Origin: Promethearchaeia archaeon | Lineage (GTDB): Archaea > Asgardarchaeota > Lokiarchaeia > Sigyniarchaeales > SOKP01 | Direction: 5' to 3' | Assembly (NCBI GenBank): GCA_029856155.1 | Contig: JAHQWL010000052.1 | Location: forward strand, 107,130-171,129 | DNA length: 64,000 nucleotides | Shown: piece by piece, positions 36,458 through 45,914 of the stretch | How the letters are laid out: every line of letters begins with the position of its first letter | Position numbering within the stretch: position 1 is the first letter of the stretch | Made by a program: the position numbers and the translations under genes | Notes under the pieces: generated by a model | What the model saw: the letters and a program-made list of their open reading frames with translations, nothing else | Told to the model about the DNA's origin: nothing | The model's database searches: none

Positions 36458-38062
36458 TTAATGACGGAATACTCTTTTGCCACAAAATACTAAGGAACAG
36501 CCTAATTCATCTGCACGTTTAATTATAGCTTTATCTCTAATGGATCCACCAGGATTAATTATAGCTTTTGCCCCAGCTTCGACTGTAACCTCTAAACCAT
36601 CAGGGAAGGGGAAAAAGGAATCTGTTCCCATAAAAGAATTTTTTAATTCATCTTTATGGCCAAATTCTATCGCTTTTTGAATAGCTAATTTAACTACATG
36701 AACTCTACTTTGTTGACCAGCTCCAATTCCTATGGAATAAATTCCATTATCATAGATTTGAGCAAAACATGCCGAATTCGATTTTGCCCATTTAGAAACT
36801 TTATACGCAAAGATTAGAGCCTCCTTTTCAATATCATTCACTTTTTTCTTGCTTACAACATTCCATTCTTTAATAACAGGTTTACTATCATACTCTTGAA
36901 CAAGAATTCCCCCTAGAACACTCCTAATTTCAAGATTTTTATAGAGTTCATTTCTTTTATCAAGGAAATCTTGATATTCAATTATTATCATATTTTTTTT
37001 TTGTTTTAATATCTGTAGAGCATCATTTTCATATGAAGGTGCCAGTAATACTTCCACAAATATCTTTTCTTTATTTACAATAAAATCTGCTATATCTTTT
37101 GTTAATTCTTTATTAACTCCCCAGATCCCTCCAAATGCGGACATTGGATCTGTGCTGAATGCTTTTTTTACGGAGGATAGTTGATCTTTTTTATCAATTG
37201 CTACACCATTAGGACTTGTATGTTTTAAAATTGCCGTTGTGTAATGTTCCGTCCCAAAATCCAAAAGAATTTGCATACAGGAATCGATATCTAGATAATT
37301 GTTAAAAGAGATTTCCTTTCCACTAATTTGTTTTAAGTTATGAAGACCATATTTTGCAAAAGAATCTTTATAATATGCTGCTATCTGATCCCAATTTTCT
37401 CCATACCTACAATCTTGTACCTTTTCATATACTTTTATAATTGTTTTGGGTAATAAAGCTTCTGGATTGTAATATTTTTGGAGATAATTTGCAATAGCAG
37501 CATTATAATCTGCCATAATTGAAAATACCTCTTGAGCGAGGAGAATTCGAGTTTTTTCAGTGATAGCTCCTTTATTTTTTCTAAGCTCTTCAATAATTTC
37601 TTGATAATAATCAGGGCTTGGAACCACGATAACATCTGGAAAATTTTTTGCTGCAGCGCGGATCATCGTCGGTCCTCCGATATCAATCATTTCCAATGCA
37701 TCATCAAGAGCAATGCCTGGTTTTTCAATTGCTTCTTTAAATTGATATAAATTGCACACTACCATGTCAATTGGTTTAATATCATATTTATTAGCGTCAT
37801 CAATATCTTTCTGCAAACCTCTACGATATAAAATACCACCTTCGATTTTTGGATGTAAAGTTTTAATTCTGCCATCAAACATTTCTGGTGAATCTGTAAA
37901 CTCTGAAATTTTTGTATATTTAATCCCATTTTTCTCTAAGAGGATTCCAGTGCCTCCAGTAGATAGAATTTCAACCTTAAATTCGTCTAGTAATACTTTA
38001 ACAAACTCGATAATCCCCTTCTTTTCATAAACACTAATAATTACTCTTTTTATTGTTTTCAT
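36458..38062 (-). CDS. purH: PurH: AICAR transformylase/IMP cyclohydrolase
   Basis: 534 residues, full length and bifunctional. The N-terminal IMP cyclohydrolase (MGS-like) domain has STGGTGILL and DGRIKTLHPKI. The transformylase domain has ILKHTSPNGVAI, where Lys and His of the catalytic KH pair are seen, and GIGAGQQSRV. It catalyses the last two steps to IMP using 10-formyl-tetrahydrofolate. IMP dehydrogenase lies upstream on the same strand with a 173-base gap, so the two steps may be co-regulated. Confidence 0.96.
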   Translation of the reverse strand: MKTIKRVIISVYEKKGIIEFVKVLLDEFKVEILSTGGTGILLEKNGIKYTKISEFTDSPEMFDGRIKTLHPKIEGGILYRRGLQKDIDDANKYDIKPIDMVVCNLYQFKEAIEKPGIALDDALEMIDIGGPTMIRAAAKNFPDVIVVPSPDYYQEIIEELRKNKGAITEKTRILLAQEVFSIMADYNAAIANYLQKYYNPEALLPKTIIKVYEKVQDCRYGENWDQIAAYYKDSFAKYGLHNLKQISGKEISFNNYLDIDSCMQILLDFGTEHYTTAILKHTSPNGVAIDKKDQLSSVKKAFSTDPMSAFGGIWGVNKELTKDIADFIVNKEKIFVEVLLAPSYENDALQILKQKKNMIIIEYQDFLDKRNELYKNLEIRSVLGGILVQEYDSKPVIKEWNVVSKKKVNDIEKEALIFAYKVSKWAKSNSACFAQIYDNGIYSIGIGAGQQSRVHVVKLAIQKAIEFGHKDELKNSFMGTDSFFPFPDGLEVTVEAGAKAIINPGGSIRDKAIIKRADELGCSLVFCGKRVFRH

Positions 38063-38235
38063 AAAAATCTAATTTGATTTAATTTACATATATAAAAAAA
38101 TGATTCTAACAAAGAAAAGTTTTTGGATGTTAATACTTAATTAATAGAGCTTTAATAAGTGAAATTAGGGCTAAGAATGTAAAATTTAAAAAGATGTACT
38201 ATTTTTAAATATCGACACAAATGTATAAAGATTAT

Positions 38236-39705
38236 TTAAAATTTACCAATAAGATCGTGTGGTGATGTTTCACGCTGCCCAACAATTGAGACAATTCCAA
38301 GTGATGCTTTTTTCATCTCTTTAATAGATCCCGCACCAGCATAAATCATTCCATTAGTTAAACCTTCTTTTAGAGTTGCTAAAACTCCAGTTACATCCCC
38401 CACATAAGGTACGTAATCACTAACACCTTCAGTTAGCATTTTTGAGCCTTCTATATAACGATCTGCGATATACCCTGACACTCTCGCATCTTTACTTCCC
38501 ATTCCACGATAAATCTTTACTTTTCTTCCAGCAATAGTATCTATAAAACCAGGAGATTCATCAGTACCAGCAAAAAAATGCCCCGACATTATTATATCTG
38601 CACCAGAAGAAAATGCCTTTGGTAAATCACCTGGTTTAGTGAAACCCCCATCAGCAATTAAGGACATTTCTTGATTATAATCTTGTATAGCATCAGCTAC
38701 TTGCGCAGTAGCATATAAGGTTGGAGCTCCTACACCGGTCTGTATTGAAGTTGTGCAAATTGAACCAGAACCCATCCCCACCTTTAATCCAATAAAACGT
38801 TCCTCAACAAAATCGCATTTTGAGATTAAATATTCAGCAGCTTGGTAAGTCCCAATATTTCCTAAAACAAAATCAGATTCCAAAAGTCTCATTAATTTCA
38901 TTGTACCATCGATATCATCTTTTTTATAAAAATCAGCTACATCTATAAAGAAAATATCTACATATTTATCAATCTCTTTCAAAGAAGCTTGAGCTTGAGA
39001 CGATTCTGGAAATCTAGGGGACAAAGCCATGGCACATAATAAATGTCCTTCATCATCTTTGGAAGCAAATGGAAATTCAGGGGCTAAATCTTTCTTTGTA
39101 ATTAATCCTTTTAAAAGTCCGTCGTCACCTATAATTGGTAATTTTTCTTTACGTGATTCGTATAAAATTTTCAGTGCTTCTTCTCTTGAAGCTCCGGGTT
39201 TGATAGAAATTACATCTTTGGTCATATAATCTTTAATTGTCCCATTTTGAAGGTCTTTTTCAAAGAAAGGAATATCACGCTTAGTGAAAATACCACATAC
39301 TTTCTTTGCTTCATCAACCACTACAATTCCACTTATATTATAATTTTCCATCATAAATTTTGCTTTCGAGACTTTAGAATTAGGACTAATTGTTGCTACA
39401 TCGTCAATTACAAAAGACCTAGCTCGCTTAACAATTCTTACCATTTCTAATTGCCTTTCATAAGAACAATTGCGATGTAGAACTCCAAGACCACCTCTTA
39501 AAGCCATGTTAATTGCCATATTTTCTTCTGTGACTGTATCCATAGCAGATGATAATATAGGAAGTTTCAAATGATATTTTCCTAAGTTTGTAGATATATC
39601 AACTTCATTTGGTGAGAAATTCGTGAATCCCGGTAGTATTAATACATCGTCGAAAGTAGCTATAAGATTGTTTGAATGTATTTTTTTACGATAATAATTC
39701 GACAT
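38236..39705 (-). CDS. guaB: IMP dehydrogenase
   Basis: 489 residues. The N-terminus has LPILSSAMDTVTEENMA, the barrel is interrupted by a CBS pair (residues about 95-215), and the active-site loop is MGSGSICTTS with the catalytic Cys. SLIADGGFTKPGD and GHFFAGTDESPG follow. It oxidises IMP to XMP with NAD, the committed step to GMP. GAGGCTG ahead of the ATG acts as ribosome-binding site. The flap residues GMGSKDARVSGY are present. Confidence 0.95.
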   Translation of the reverse strand: MSNYYRKKIHSNNLIATFDDVLILPGFTNFSPNEVDISTNLGKYHLKLPILSSAMDTVTEENMAINMALRGGLGVLHRNCSYERQLEMVRIVKRARSFVIDDVATISPNSKVSKAKFMMENYNISGIVVVDEAKKVCGIFTKRDIPFFEKDLQNGTIKDYMTKDVISIKPGASREEALKILYESRKEKLPIIGDDGLLKGLITKKDLAPEFPFASKDDEGHLLCAMALSPRFPESSQAQASLKEIDKYVDIFFIDVADFYKKDDIDGTMKLMRLLESDFVLGNIGTYQAAEYLISKCDFVEERFIGLKVGMGSGSICTTSIQTGVGAPTLYATAQVADAIQDYNQEMSLIADGGFTKPGDLPKAFSSGADIIMSGHFFAGTDESPGFIDTIAGRKVKIYRGMGSKDARVSGYIADRYIEGSKMLTEGVSDYVPYVGDVTGVLATLKEGLTNGMIYAGAGSIKEMKKASLGIVSIVGQRETSPHDLIGKF

Positions 39706-39884
39706 TTTGATCAGCCTCGTTGAAGATTTTACTATATTCTTATTATAACGTAAAAATTTAAATTATAATATTAAAAATATTCGTATTCTGACAAACTTAT
39801 AAATTTTTGCTATTGAGGATTTAATTAGTATTTCTATTTTATTTATGAGTAAAAAACAATAAAAAAAAAGAAAAAAATAGAAAT

Positions 39885-40700
39885 TTAGACGGGAATATCC
39901 CGTTTGTTGAAGATTATTATTGAAACTAGTGCTAATATAATAGTATAAGATGAGAGAAACACTATTTTTATAGGCAGTGCATCCCAATTACTATTTACAA
40001 GGAGATTTGACATGTCAGAATAGTAAAAAATACTGATATATTTAATACTTTCCATGCTCTCGCCAAAACTCTGCCAGAATTGGCCAACTGCATAGAAAAA
40101 GATAATTAAACCTAAACTTAAAACAAGAGATTTCTTAGTATCCATGAATGTCGAGAAGAAAAATCCAGTGGTAACAATTCCTAAATTCAATAAGATCATT
40201 ACAAGAAAAGCTGTCAAAAATTCTGCCCATGGAACTTCATTGGGAACAATATTTGGCATAATAAAAATACCCAGAATTACTGCCAACATTACTCCGAACA
40301 GGACTATCACGGCACCAATAATATGATATAAATATTTCCCAAGCGAAAATTCCCATCGTTTAATAGGTTTAGACAATATTAGATCGATTGTTTTATTATC
40401 AATCTCTCTTGGAATGTCTTGGGAAGCCTTTAGTATAAAATAAATTCCAAAAAAGAATAAAGACATCGAAAAAAGATATATATTCAATAGACCTCCAATT
40501 GTGCTTAAAGAATAAAATTCACCTATCATTTGCCTTATTGCTTCAGGATAAGATTCTAATAAAGCTTCGAAGTCTGCAAAAAATACAGGATCAAAAATTG
40601 AAACAAACCACATGTAAAATAGTCCCATTAATGCTGTATAGAGGATAATACCTTTCTTACTTGACGTAATTTCTTTCTGCATAATTTTAACCGCTTTCAT
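39885..40700 (-). CDS. ABC-2 type export permease (first operon)
   Basis: 271 residues with six membrane helices (for example MGLFYMWFVSIFDPVFF at the N-terminus). The cytosolic PREIDNKTIDLILSKPIKRWEFSLGKY segment after helix two is typical of ABC-2 permeases, where it contacts the ATPase. It starts within the stop of the ATPase gene (ATGA overlap, 40697-40700), so the two are translated together. Probably pumps out a lipid, drug or peptide. Confidence 0.9.
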   Translation of the reverse strand: MKAVKIMQKEITSSKKGIILYTALMGLFYMWFVSIFDPVFFADFEALLESYPEAIRQMIGEFYSLSTIGGLLNIYLFSMSLFFFGIYFILKASQDIPREIDNKTIDLILSKPIKRWEFSLGKYLYHIIGAVIVLFGVMLAVILGIFIMPNIVPNEVPWAEFLTAFLVMILLNLGIVTTGFFFSTFMDTKKSLVLSLGLIIFFYAVGQFWQSFGESMESIKYISIFYYSDMSNLLVNSNWDALPIKIVFLSSYTIILALVSIIIFNKRDIPV

Positions 40701-41653
40701 GCAGCTTCACCTCCTTCTGTAGTATTATCTTTGTAATATTGCATAAAAATATTCTCTAAAGTGGAATGTGTAATTGAAATATCTCTTATAGGGGCTCCAT
40801 CCCAGTCTTTCTCACTAATTTCACGTAAAATTTTTCGAGTCTGTTCTGGAGGGACTAGAAATTGAAGCTCGACATTGTAGGATTGTTTCACAATAGCTTC
40901 TGGAACCTCAGATGCTAAAAAGTTCGTAAATACTTCTAAACCTTTCGGTGTTTCAAAGATTAATTCAATATTTTTCAAATTCTTTGCTTTAAGATCTCTA
41001 ACATCTGAAATTTCCGCAATTTTTCCTTTTTTAATAATTGCCACTCTATCACAGAATTTTTCTATTTCTGGAAGAACATGAGAGCATACAAAGACAGTAC
41101 AATTTGATTCTTTCTGACGTTCAGATACAATTCGATAAAATTCACTCTGATTTAATGGGTCAAGTCCAGAAGTTGGCTCATCCATAATTAATAAATCGAA
41201 CTTACCCATTAAAGCTACTAAAACTCCTGTTTTTTGTTTATTTCCTTTACTTAGAATGCCCATCTTTCGCTCCATTTCGATCTTAAGGCGGTCAGCGACC
41301 TCATCTACAAATCTCCAATCAATTTCGATTTTGTAAAGCTTTGCAAAATACCTAATTAATTGAGTAGCACTCATCTCCTTGTAAATTCCAAGCTCCCCAG
41401 GTAAATAACCAATTCGATTTCGTATTTCTACATCCTTTTTGGGATTAATTTTCTGTCCAAGAATAGTTATATCACCTGCATCAACATTTAAAAACCCAAG
41501 TAAACACCGAATGGTCGTAGTTTTTCCTGCCCCATTTGGTCCAAGAAAACCAAATCGAGAACCTTCTGGAACTTCAAAAGAAATACCATCAACTGCTTTG
41601 ACTTTTCCCTTGTTATAATATTTTTTTAGATTTTTTACTTCGATCGCGTTCAT
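40697..41653 (-). CDS. ABC-2 type export ATPase (first operon)
   Basis: 318 residues from the ATG at 41653; a longer in-frame reading upstream looks non-native and is rejected. Walker A GPNGAGKTTTIRC, signature LSKGNKQKTG, and Walker B LLIMDEPTSGLD are intact, with a C-terminal extension as in bacitracin/drug exporter ATPases (BcrA-like). A divergent regulator gene starts 146 bases away on the other strand, with palindromes in between. Confidence 0.93.
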   Translation of the reverse strand: MNAIEVKNLKKYYNKGKVKAVDGISFEVPEGSRFGFLGPNGAGKTTTIRCLLGFLNVDAGDITILGQKINPKKDVEIRNRIGYLPGELGIYKEMSATQLIRYFAKLYKIEIDWRFVDEVADRLKIEMERKMGILSKGNKQKTGVLVALMGKFDLLIMDEPTSGLDPLNQSEFYRIVSERQKESNCTVFVCSHVLPEIEKFCDRVAIIKKGKIAEISDVRDLKAKNLKNIELIFETPKGLEVFTNFLASEVPEAIVKQSYNVELQFLVPPEQTRKILREISEKDWDGAPIRDISITHSTLENIFMQYYKDNTTEGGEAA

Positions 41654-41670
41654 ATTTATCAACTTATAGA

Positions 41671-41700
41671 GTTTTTTATTTTTCATGAATAATAAAAAAC
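41671..41700. promoter_or_regulatory. 30-bp palindromic operator next to the first exporter operon
   Basis: GTTTTTTATT (41671-41680) and AATAAAAAAC (41691-41700) are exact reverse complements. The central TTTCATGAAT contains the palindrome TTCATGAA. Only one pair (41681/41690) does not match across 30 bp. It lies 18 bp upstream of the ATPase start codon, where a repressor would block expression. Confidence 0.6.
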
Positions 41701-41740
41701 CTAATAGAATAATATGAATCTGAATATATAAATGTTCTTC

Positions 41741-41763
41741 ATTTTTCATGAAAGATGAAAAAT
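41741..41763. promoter_or_regulatory. Second palindrome in the divergent promoter
   Basis: ATTTTTCAT (41741-41749) and ATGAAAAAT (41755-41763) are inverted around GAAAG, with TTTCATGAAA nested inside (41744-41753). This same TTCATGAA core occurs in the nearby 30-bp palindrome. It is 37 bases upstream of the first regulator gene and just downstream of a TATATAAATG promoter-like box. Confidence 0.55.
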
Positions 41764-41799
41764 TATAAATAGTTGTTTACACATTAATAATATTAAGTA

Positions 41800-42324
41800 A
41801 TGATAGATAAGGAACTTTTGCCTAGAAATCATATATTCAAGGGAAAGATAAAAGAATTTGAGCAAATATTAATTAAATTTGTATTAGATTCTGGAAGAGC
41901 AAAAAGTGTTGACCCTAATCTTCAATTAATTCTTGGATATATTGGATTACACAAAAAGTTGACTCAGAAACAGTTAAAAGATTTAACAAAACTTTCTAGG
42001 GGTACGATTTCAAAAAAATTGAGGGATATATTGTCATTACGTATCATAAGAAAAGAAAGAATTCCAAAATCAAATGAATATTTGTATATAAATGCTCCTG
42101 AAGTCTACGGAGATACCGCTGATGCGACCCTAGAAGAATTCATAGAAATTAATGAATTTCTTAAAAAAAAAATTATTGAGATTGAGGAAAATAAGGAAAA
42201 AAAAGGAGCGAAGTTTCTTTCCGAACGAATAAAAAGCTTAACAGAGACTTTTGAAACTGTTAAGAATATCTGGTCAGATATAGAATTTATATTTAAACAA
42301 AAAAATAAAGAAACTTTACAATGA
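41800..42324 (+). CDS. MarR-like winged-helix regulator, N-half type
   Basis: 174 residues. LHKKLTQKQLKDLTKLSRGTISKKLRDILSL is the winged helix; a helical tail follows (FLSERIKSLTETFETVKNIW). The domain matches the N-terminal half of the 368- and 357-residue regulators at 44485 and 48218. The next gene overlaps it by ATGA (42321-42324) and matches their C-terminal half. It is divergent from the first ABC exporter operon, so it probably regulates it. Confidence 0.8.
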   Translation: MIDKELLPRNHIFKGKIKEFEQILIKFVLDSGRAKSVDPNLQLILGYIGLHKKLTQKQLKDLTKLSRGTISKKLRDILSLRIIRKERIPKSNEYLYINAPEVYGDTADATLEEFIEINEFLKKKIIEIEENKEKKGAKFLSERIKSLTETFETVKNIWSDIEFIFKQKNKETLQ

Positions 42325-42851
42325 ATATACAAGAAAGATTTGATCCTGAAATTAAAAAGATTGAGAATGAGATAATTAAAAAATTATTAAATTATACTGT
42401 TTTTTCTGTTCGGGGTGAAATAACTTCAAAAATACTTTTCTATTTTATAACTCGAAAAGATTTAACTCAATCTGAACTCCAAAACTTAACAGGTTTTTCT
42501 ACAGGAAAAATTTCTCAAGAACTTAATAATTTTCTGGAGTTTGATTTAATAAAAATTTCTAAAAAATCAAAACCGTGGATTTATTCAATGGAATCAGTAG
42601 TAGCAGAAACTTTTAGTAGAGCAATTAACCTTCTAAAATCAAATATCAAATGGGAGGCAAAATTCTTTGAAATGAAGAAGGATTTGGAAGATAACAGAGA
42701 AAATCTTCAAAATTTAAATGGATATACTGAAGTAAAAGACTTTATTGAGGTAAATCTCATGAGATTTAAAGGATTTAAGGTTGTTATTAAACTTTGGGAA
42801 GAACTTAAAAATAAATATGAAAAAGAGGATAAAAAATTAAATCTAATTTAA
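42321..42851 (+). CDS. MarR-like winged-helix regulator, C-half type
   Basis: 176 residues. ITRKDLTQSELQNLTGFSTGKISQELNNFLE is the winged helix, followed by a helical dimer-type tail with a NLNGYTEVKDFIEVN segment shared with the two fused regulators (INGYNVIKTRAEEF, LEGFSQIYKIYDYTL). It would act together with the preceding gene, as two halves of one regulator. Confidence 0.8.
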   Translation: MNIQERFDPEIKKIENEIIKKLLNYTVFSVRGEITSKILFYFITRKDLTQSELQNLTGFSTGKISQELNNFLEFDLIKISKKSKPWIYSMESVVAETFSRAINLLKSNIKWEAKFFEMKKDLEDNRENLQNLNGYTEVKDFIEVNLMRFKGFKVVIKLWEELKNKYEKEDKKLNLI

Positions 42852-42917
42852 GCTTATAATGACTTATTTTCTCCTCACTTTAAAAAAAAAGATAAAAAAA
42901 ATTGGGTGAATGAAGAA

Positions 42918-44342
42918 TTAATTATTAGATATTGCTTTCATTAAGATTTGATTTGCCCTTTCTTTGATTTTCAGAATTTTTTCGGATGAGATTGATTCTT
43001 CCATGTGATTTAAAGTTATGCTTGCAGTTTCCCCATGTGTGACTACACCTAAGACTAACTCGGTGTAGGGAGAACACGAAGGCATCAAAATCAGATTCTT
43101 TAAGATTAAATCTCCATATTTTTCTGGAAACCCCGTTTTACCAAGATTAGTCATAATTTGGGCCATTGCGAATCCCTTCGAAAGTTTTTTCTTGACCATT
43201 TTATTTACTATATTCTTTTTGTCCGAGATAAATGCTTGAATTTTATCATAGCTTTTTGAAGTTGGCGGTATGAGGGGACCAAAAGCAGCAAAAATTTGAG
43301 CTTCCAATAACGTTGGGTTTAATGCAAAGGCATTTAGAGTGCCTACTAATGTTTTTTTTGTAAGTTCATTTGGTCCTACTTTTAAGTGAACTTTTTTAGC
43401 TATCTCCCAGAAATTATTTTTATCAGAATATTTGAATTTTAGTTCTATTCCACCTGCGAAAAAACCAAATTGTTCACCTGCAGGATTCTTGAGAAGATCT
43501 CTTAAATTCACAGCAAATGAAATATTCTGTAAATATTTTGGAGATTCAGAATTTAATTGATTTTGAGCTGTAGCAAAGGCAATCATTAATGCTGTGTTCA
43601 CGGTTACCCCATTTTTACGACAAGCCATGATCAATGCATCTGTTTGTCCTTTGGAAAGTTCGTATAAGTGTGCTTTATAGGTATAATTCTTCCAAAAAAC
43701 ATCGTGTAGAGCATAGAAATCATCATAGTTAAAAAGCAATTCATTTTTTTCCCATTTCTTATTGATTGTCTTGCCAAAGATTCGCATTACTAAACTAGGT
43801 TTAATATCAGAAGGTATATTATCTTCGTTAACCAATGGAGCGGGGGACAGTAATTCAATCTTTTTCGTCGGATCTGCTAAATATGTCATTATATCTCTTG
43901 CTAAGTATGCCAAGGACATACCATCACAGATCGTGTGTTGACAAAAGATAATTAAATCTGAAATTTCAGTTGAATGTAATAATAAGAACCTAATTAAGGG
44001 ACCTTGCTCCATATCAAAGGGTATTTTATGTTGTTGAATTATTTCATCCCTCCATTGGTCATCGGAAATACGCTTAATTGTTTTTAAGGGAATTTCCAAA
44101 CTACCATTTGCTAAAAGATATAGTGCTTTACCATCGTGTTGTAAGTATGCATTGAGTATAGGATGCCGTTGTTGCATTTTTTTTATGACCTTTTTCATTT
44201 CATCAATGGAAACATTTCCTAAAATGGTTGCTATCATAGATATGTTTGAATTTGGTACTTTTGAGTGTATTCGTTCTCTTTGATTCAATTTTCTTTTAAA
44301 ATATTGATTATTTAATTCTATTTGTTCTAAAATTTTCAACAC
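42918..44342 (-). CDS. Condensation-domain acyltransferase (PapA/alcohol-acetyltransferase-like)
   Basis: 474 residues. The catalytic motif is QHTICDGMS (HxxxDG with the first His of HHxxxDG replaced by Gln), near residue 130. The second structural motif region contains NISFAVNLRDLLKNP and GFFAGGIELKF, as in condensation-fold acyltransferases such as PapA5 and alcohol acetyltransferases. These move acyl groups between thioesters and alcohols or amines to make lipids or peptides. The gene sits between two export operons and opposite a tandem-winged-helix regulator. Confidence 0.8.
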   Translation of the reverse strand: MLKILEQIELNNQYFKRKLNQRERIHSKVPNSNISMIATILGNVSIDEMKKVIKKMQQRHPILNAYLQHDGKALYLLANGSLEIPLKTIKRISDDQWRDEIIQQHKIPFDMEQGPLIRFLLLHSTEISDLIIFCQHTICDGMSLAYLARDIMTYLADPTKKIELLSPAPLVNEDNIPSDIKPSLVMRIFGKTINKKWEKNELLFNYDDFYALHDVFWKNYTYKAHLYELSKGQTDALIMACRKNGVTVNTALMIAFATAQNQLNSESPKYLQNISFAVNLRDLLKNPAGEQFGFFAGGIELKFKYSDKNNFWEIAKKVHLKVGPNELTKKTLVGTLNAFALNPTLLEAQIFAAFGPLIPPTSKSYDKIQAFISDKKNIVNKMVKKKLSKGFAMAQIMTNLGKTGFPEKYGDLILKNLILMPSCSPYTELVLGVVTHGETASITLNHMEESISSEKILKIKERANQILMKAISNN

Positions 44343-44400
44343 CTTTAAATCTTCAAATCATGTGAATTTTCATATTTATTGAAGGTTTCAATAATTGATA

Positions 44401-44425
44401 GAAAAATAACATATTTAAATGTTTT
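44401..44425. promoter_or_regulatory. Promoter block shared with the 47.8-kb promoter region
   Basis: A GAAAAATAAC - ATATTTAAATG - TTTTC block lies 60-80 bases before the regulator gene at 44485. It closely matches the block at 47841-47865 (GAAAAAACAA, then ACTATTTAAATGTTTC). TTTAAATG is a plausible archaeal TATA box. Confidence 0.5.
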
Positions 44426-44430
44426 CAATC

Positions 44431-44448
44431 TTTATGAAGTTTCATAAA
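44431..44448. promoter_or_regulatory. Palindromic operator TTTATGAA-GT-TTCATAAA
   Basis: A perfect inverted repeat (8 + 2 + 8) directly downstream of the TATA-like block in the promoter between the acyltransferase and its divergent regulator. The half-site TTCATAAA resembles the TTCATGAA core in the 41.7-kb promoter and the TTTCATAAA at 47863-47871. Confidence 0.6.
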
Positions 44449-44484
44449 ACTTAAATATTCAAATGATCTTAATATGTTTAAGCA

Positions 44485-45591
44485 ATGTCTAAAAAATACG
44501 AGGATTTTATATATCCCGAAGAAGTTAGGAAATATGAAAAAGATTTACTTGATTTTATAGTAGAATCTGGTAAAAATAAAAGAAGATCTGATATAGAATC
44601 CCACATTTTGGGATATTTCCTGCTACATTCAAGTCTTACACAAAAAGAGATTCAGATATTATCAACAAAATTTCGATCAAGGCGTATATCAAGCGGTTCA
44701 ATATCAACTTTTTTAAACCAATATACTTCATATGAACCAAGGATAATTCTTAAACAGAAGGTACTTAAAAGTAAAAATAAGTTCAGATATCATATTGTTT
44801 CAGAGAATTATAAAGAATTATTTGCTGTAAGTAAAGAGGCGGGAGTAAATGTTTTATATGAAACAATTGGAAAAATAAAAGAAATAATAAGAGCTTTAGA
44901 AAAATTAAACCCTAATGAAAAGGAAATTAAGCTTTATAATATGATATTAGAAAGAACAAGAGAACTGCAAAGTTATCTTAAATATCACTTATCCTTATTT
45001 GATAATTTTATGGAAAGTGTGATAGGACAAAAGTATCCTATAAAAAAAGATATAAAAATCCAAAAAGCGGATCCAAAAGTTAAAGCTGTTAAGAATCGAA
45101 ATTTAAAAGCGATTGAACAAGAGCTAATTAATTTAATTTTAAATAATGAGCTTTTTATTATTGAAGAGATAAAATATCATCCAATTATAGCATACTTAAT
45201 AACTCGTAAAAGTTTAACTCAATTAGAGTTAAATAAATTGACTGAACTATCAGCTGGTCTAATTTCTGAAGGACTAAATTATTTAAAAGAGCAAGGTTTT
45301 ATTGAAATTGAAAAATTACCGGGGTTACGTCAAAAAAGCTATGTTTTAGAATCCATTGGTTATTTTAATTTTCTCAAATTTTATCAAAGATTTAAAAATA
45401 TAGCAAACAATAGGTATAGATTGGCTCAAATTTTAGATGAATTAAAAAATAGAAAGGATGAATTAGGAGAAATAAATGGTTATAATGTGATTAAAACCCG
45501 AGCGGAAGAGTTCTTAGAGCAATTCAAAGTAATAGATTTTGGAATTAAAATCTTTCAGAAGGCTTTAGAAGATTTCAAAAAAGTTAATTAA
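44485..45591 (+). CDS. Tandem winged-helix regulator of the MarR-like pair family
   Basis: 368 residues. The N-half has LLHSSLTQKEIQILST then SRRISSGSISTFLNQY; the C-half has ITRKSLTQLELNKLTELSAGLISEGLNYL, each a winged helix followed by a helical tail. The two halves correspond one by one to the separate genes at 41800 and 42321. The protein would act as an intramolecular dimer. Divergent from the acyltransferase gene with a palindromic operator in the 142-base spacer. Confidence 0.82.
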   Translation: MSKKYEDFIYPEEVRKYEKDLLDFIVESGKNKRRSDIESHILGYFLLHSSLTQKEIQILSTKFRSRRISSGSISTFLNQYTSYEPRIILKQKVLKSKNKFRYHIVSENYKELFAVSKEAGVNVLYETIGKIKEIIRALEKLNPNEKEIKLYNMILERTRELQSYLKYHLSLFDNFMESVIGQKYPIKKDIKIQKADPKVKAVKNRNLKAIEQELINLILNNELFIIEEIKYHPIIAYLITRKSLTQLELNKLTELSAGLISEGLNYLKEQGFIEIEKLPGLRQKSYVLESIGYFNFLKFYQRFKNIANNRYRLAQILDELKNRKDELGEINGYNVIKTRAEEFLEQFKVIDFGIKIFQKALEDFKKVN

Positions 45592-45642
45592 TAAAAAGAA
45601 CGAAAAAAAAATTATTAGTACTTAATCATAACATTGTAAGCT

Positions 45643-45837
45643 TTATTGTTGAGATTTGTTATTTCTATTTCCATAACAGACTGCATATTTGATAACTCCT
45701 GTTTGAGAATTAAAAATCCATTCAGTTTCACAATTAGTACAGATAAATTTACTACCCAATTTAGAAGTTAAATTTTGTTTACATATAGGACAGGATTTTC
45801 TTTTTAAAAATAAATTAATTCTTAAGCAAAATATCAT
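45643..45837 (-). CDS. Small zinc-ribbon protein
   Basis: 64 residues. Two CxxC pairs (SCPICKQN and ICTNCETEW) 16 residues apart form a rubredoxin/zinc-ribbon-like knuckle, with a short basic N-terminus and C-terminus. It sits between the regulator gene (convergent) and the second exporter operon on the same strand. A nucleic-acid-binding role is possible. Short, so only moderately supported. Confidence 0.5.
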   Translation of the reverse strand: MIFCLRINLFLKRKSCPICKQNLTSKLGSKFICTNCETEWIFNSQTGVIKYAVCYGNRNNKSQQ

Positions 45838-45914
45838 TTTCAGTCAACACTTCAAAATTTTTTTTTAATGGAATCCTCGTTTCTCAACTTTAAAAAAAAT
45901 AAAAAAAAAAGATT

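Noticed and set aside
41654..41749. Longer N-terminus for the first ABC ATPase
   Set aside because: The extra residues are low-complexity and run through the palindromic operator; MNAIEVKNLKKYY is the normal family start.
42105..42332. Frameshifted pseudogene in the split regulator
   Set aside because: Both halves have intact domains, in-frame starts and a clean ATGA overlap, so this is a gene split, not a broken gene.
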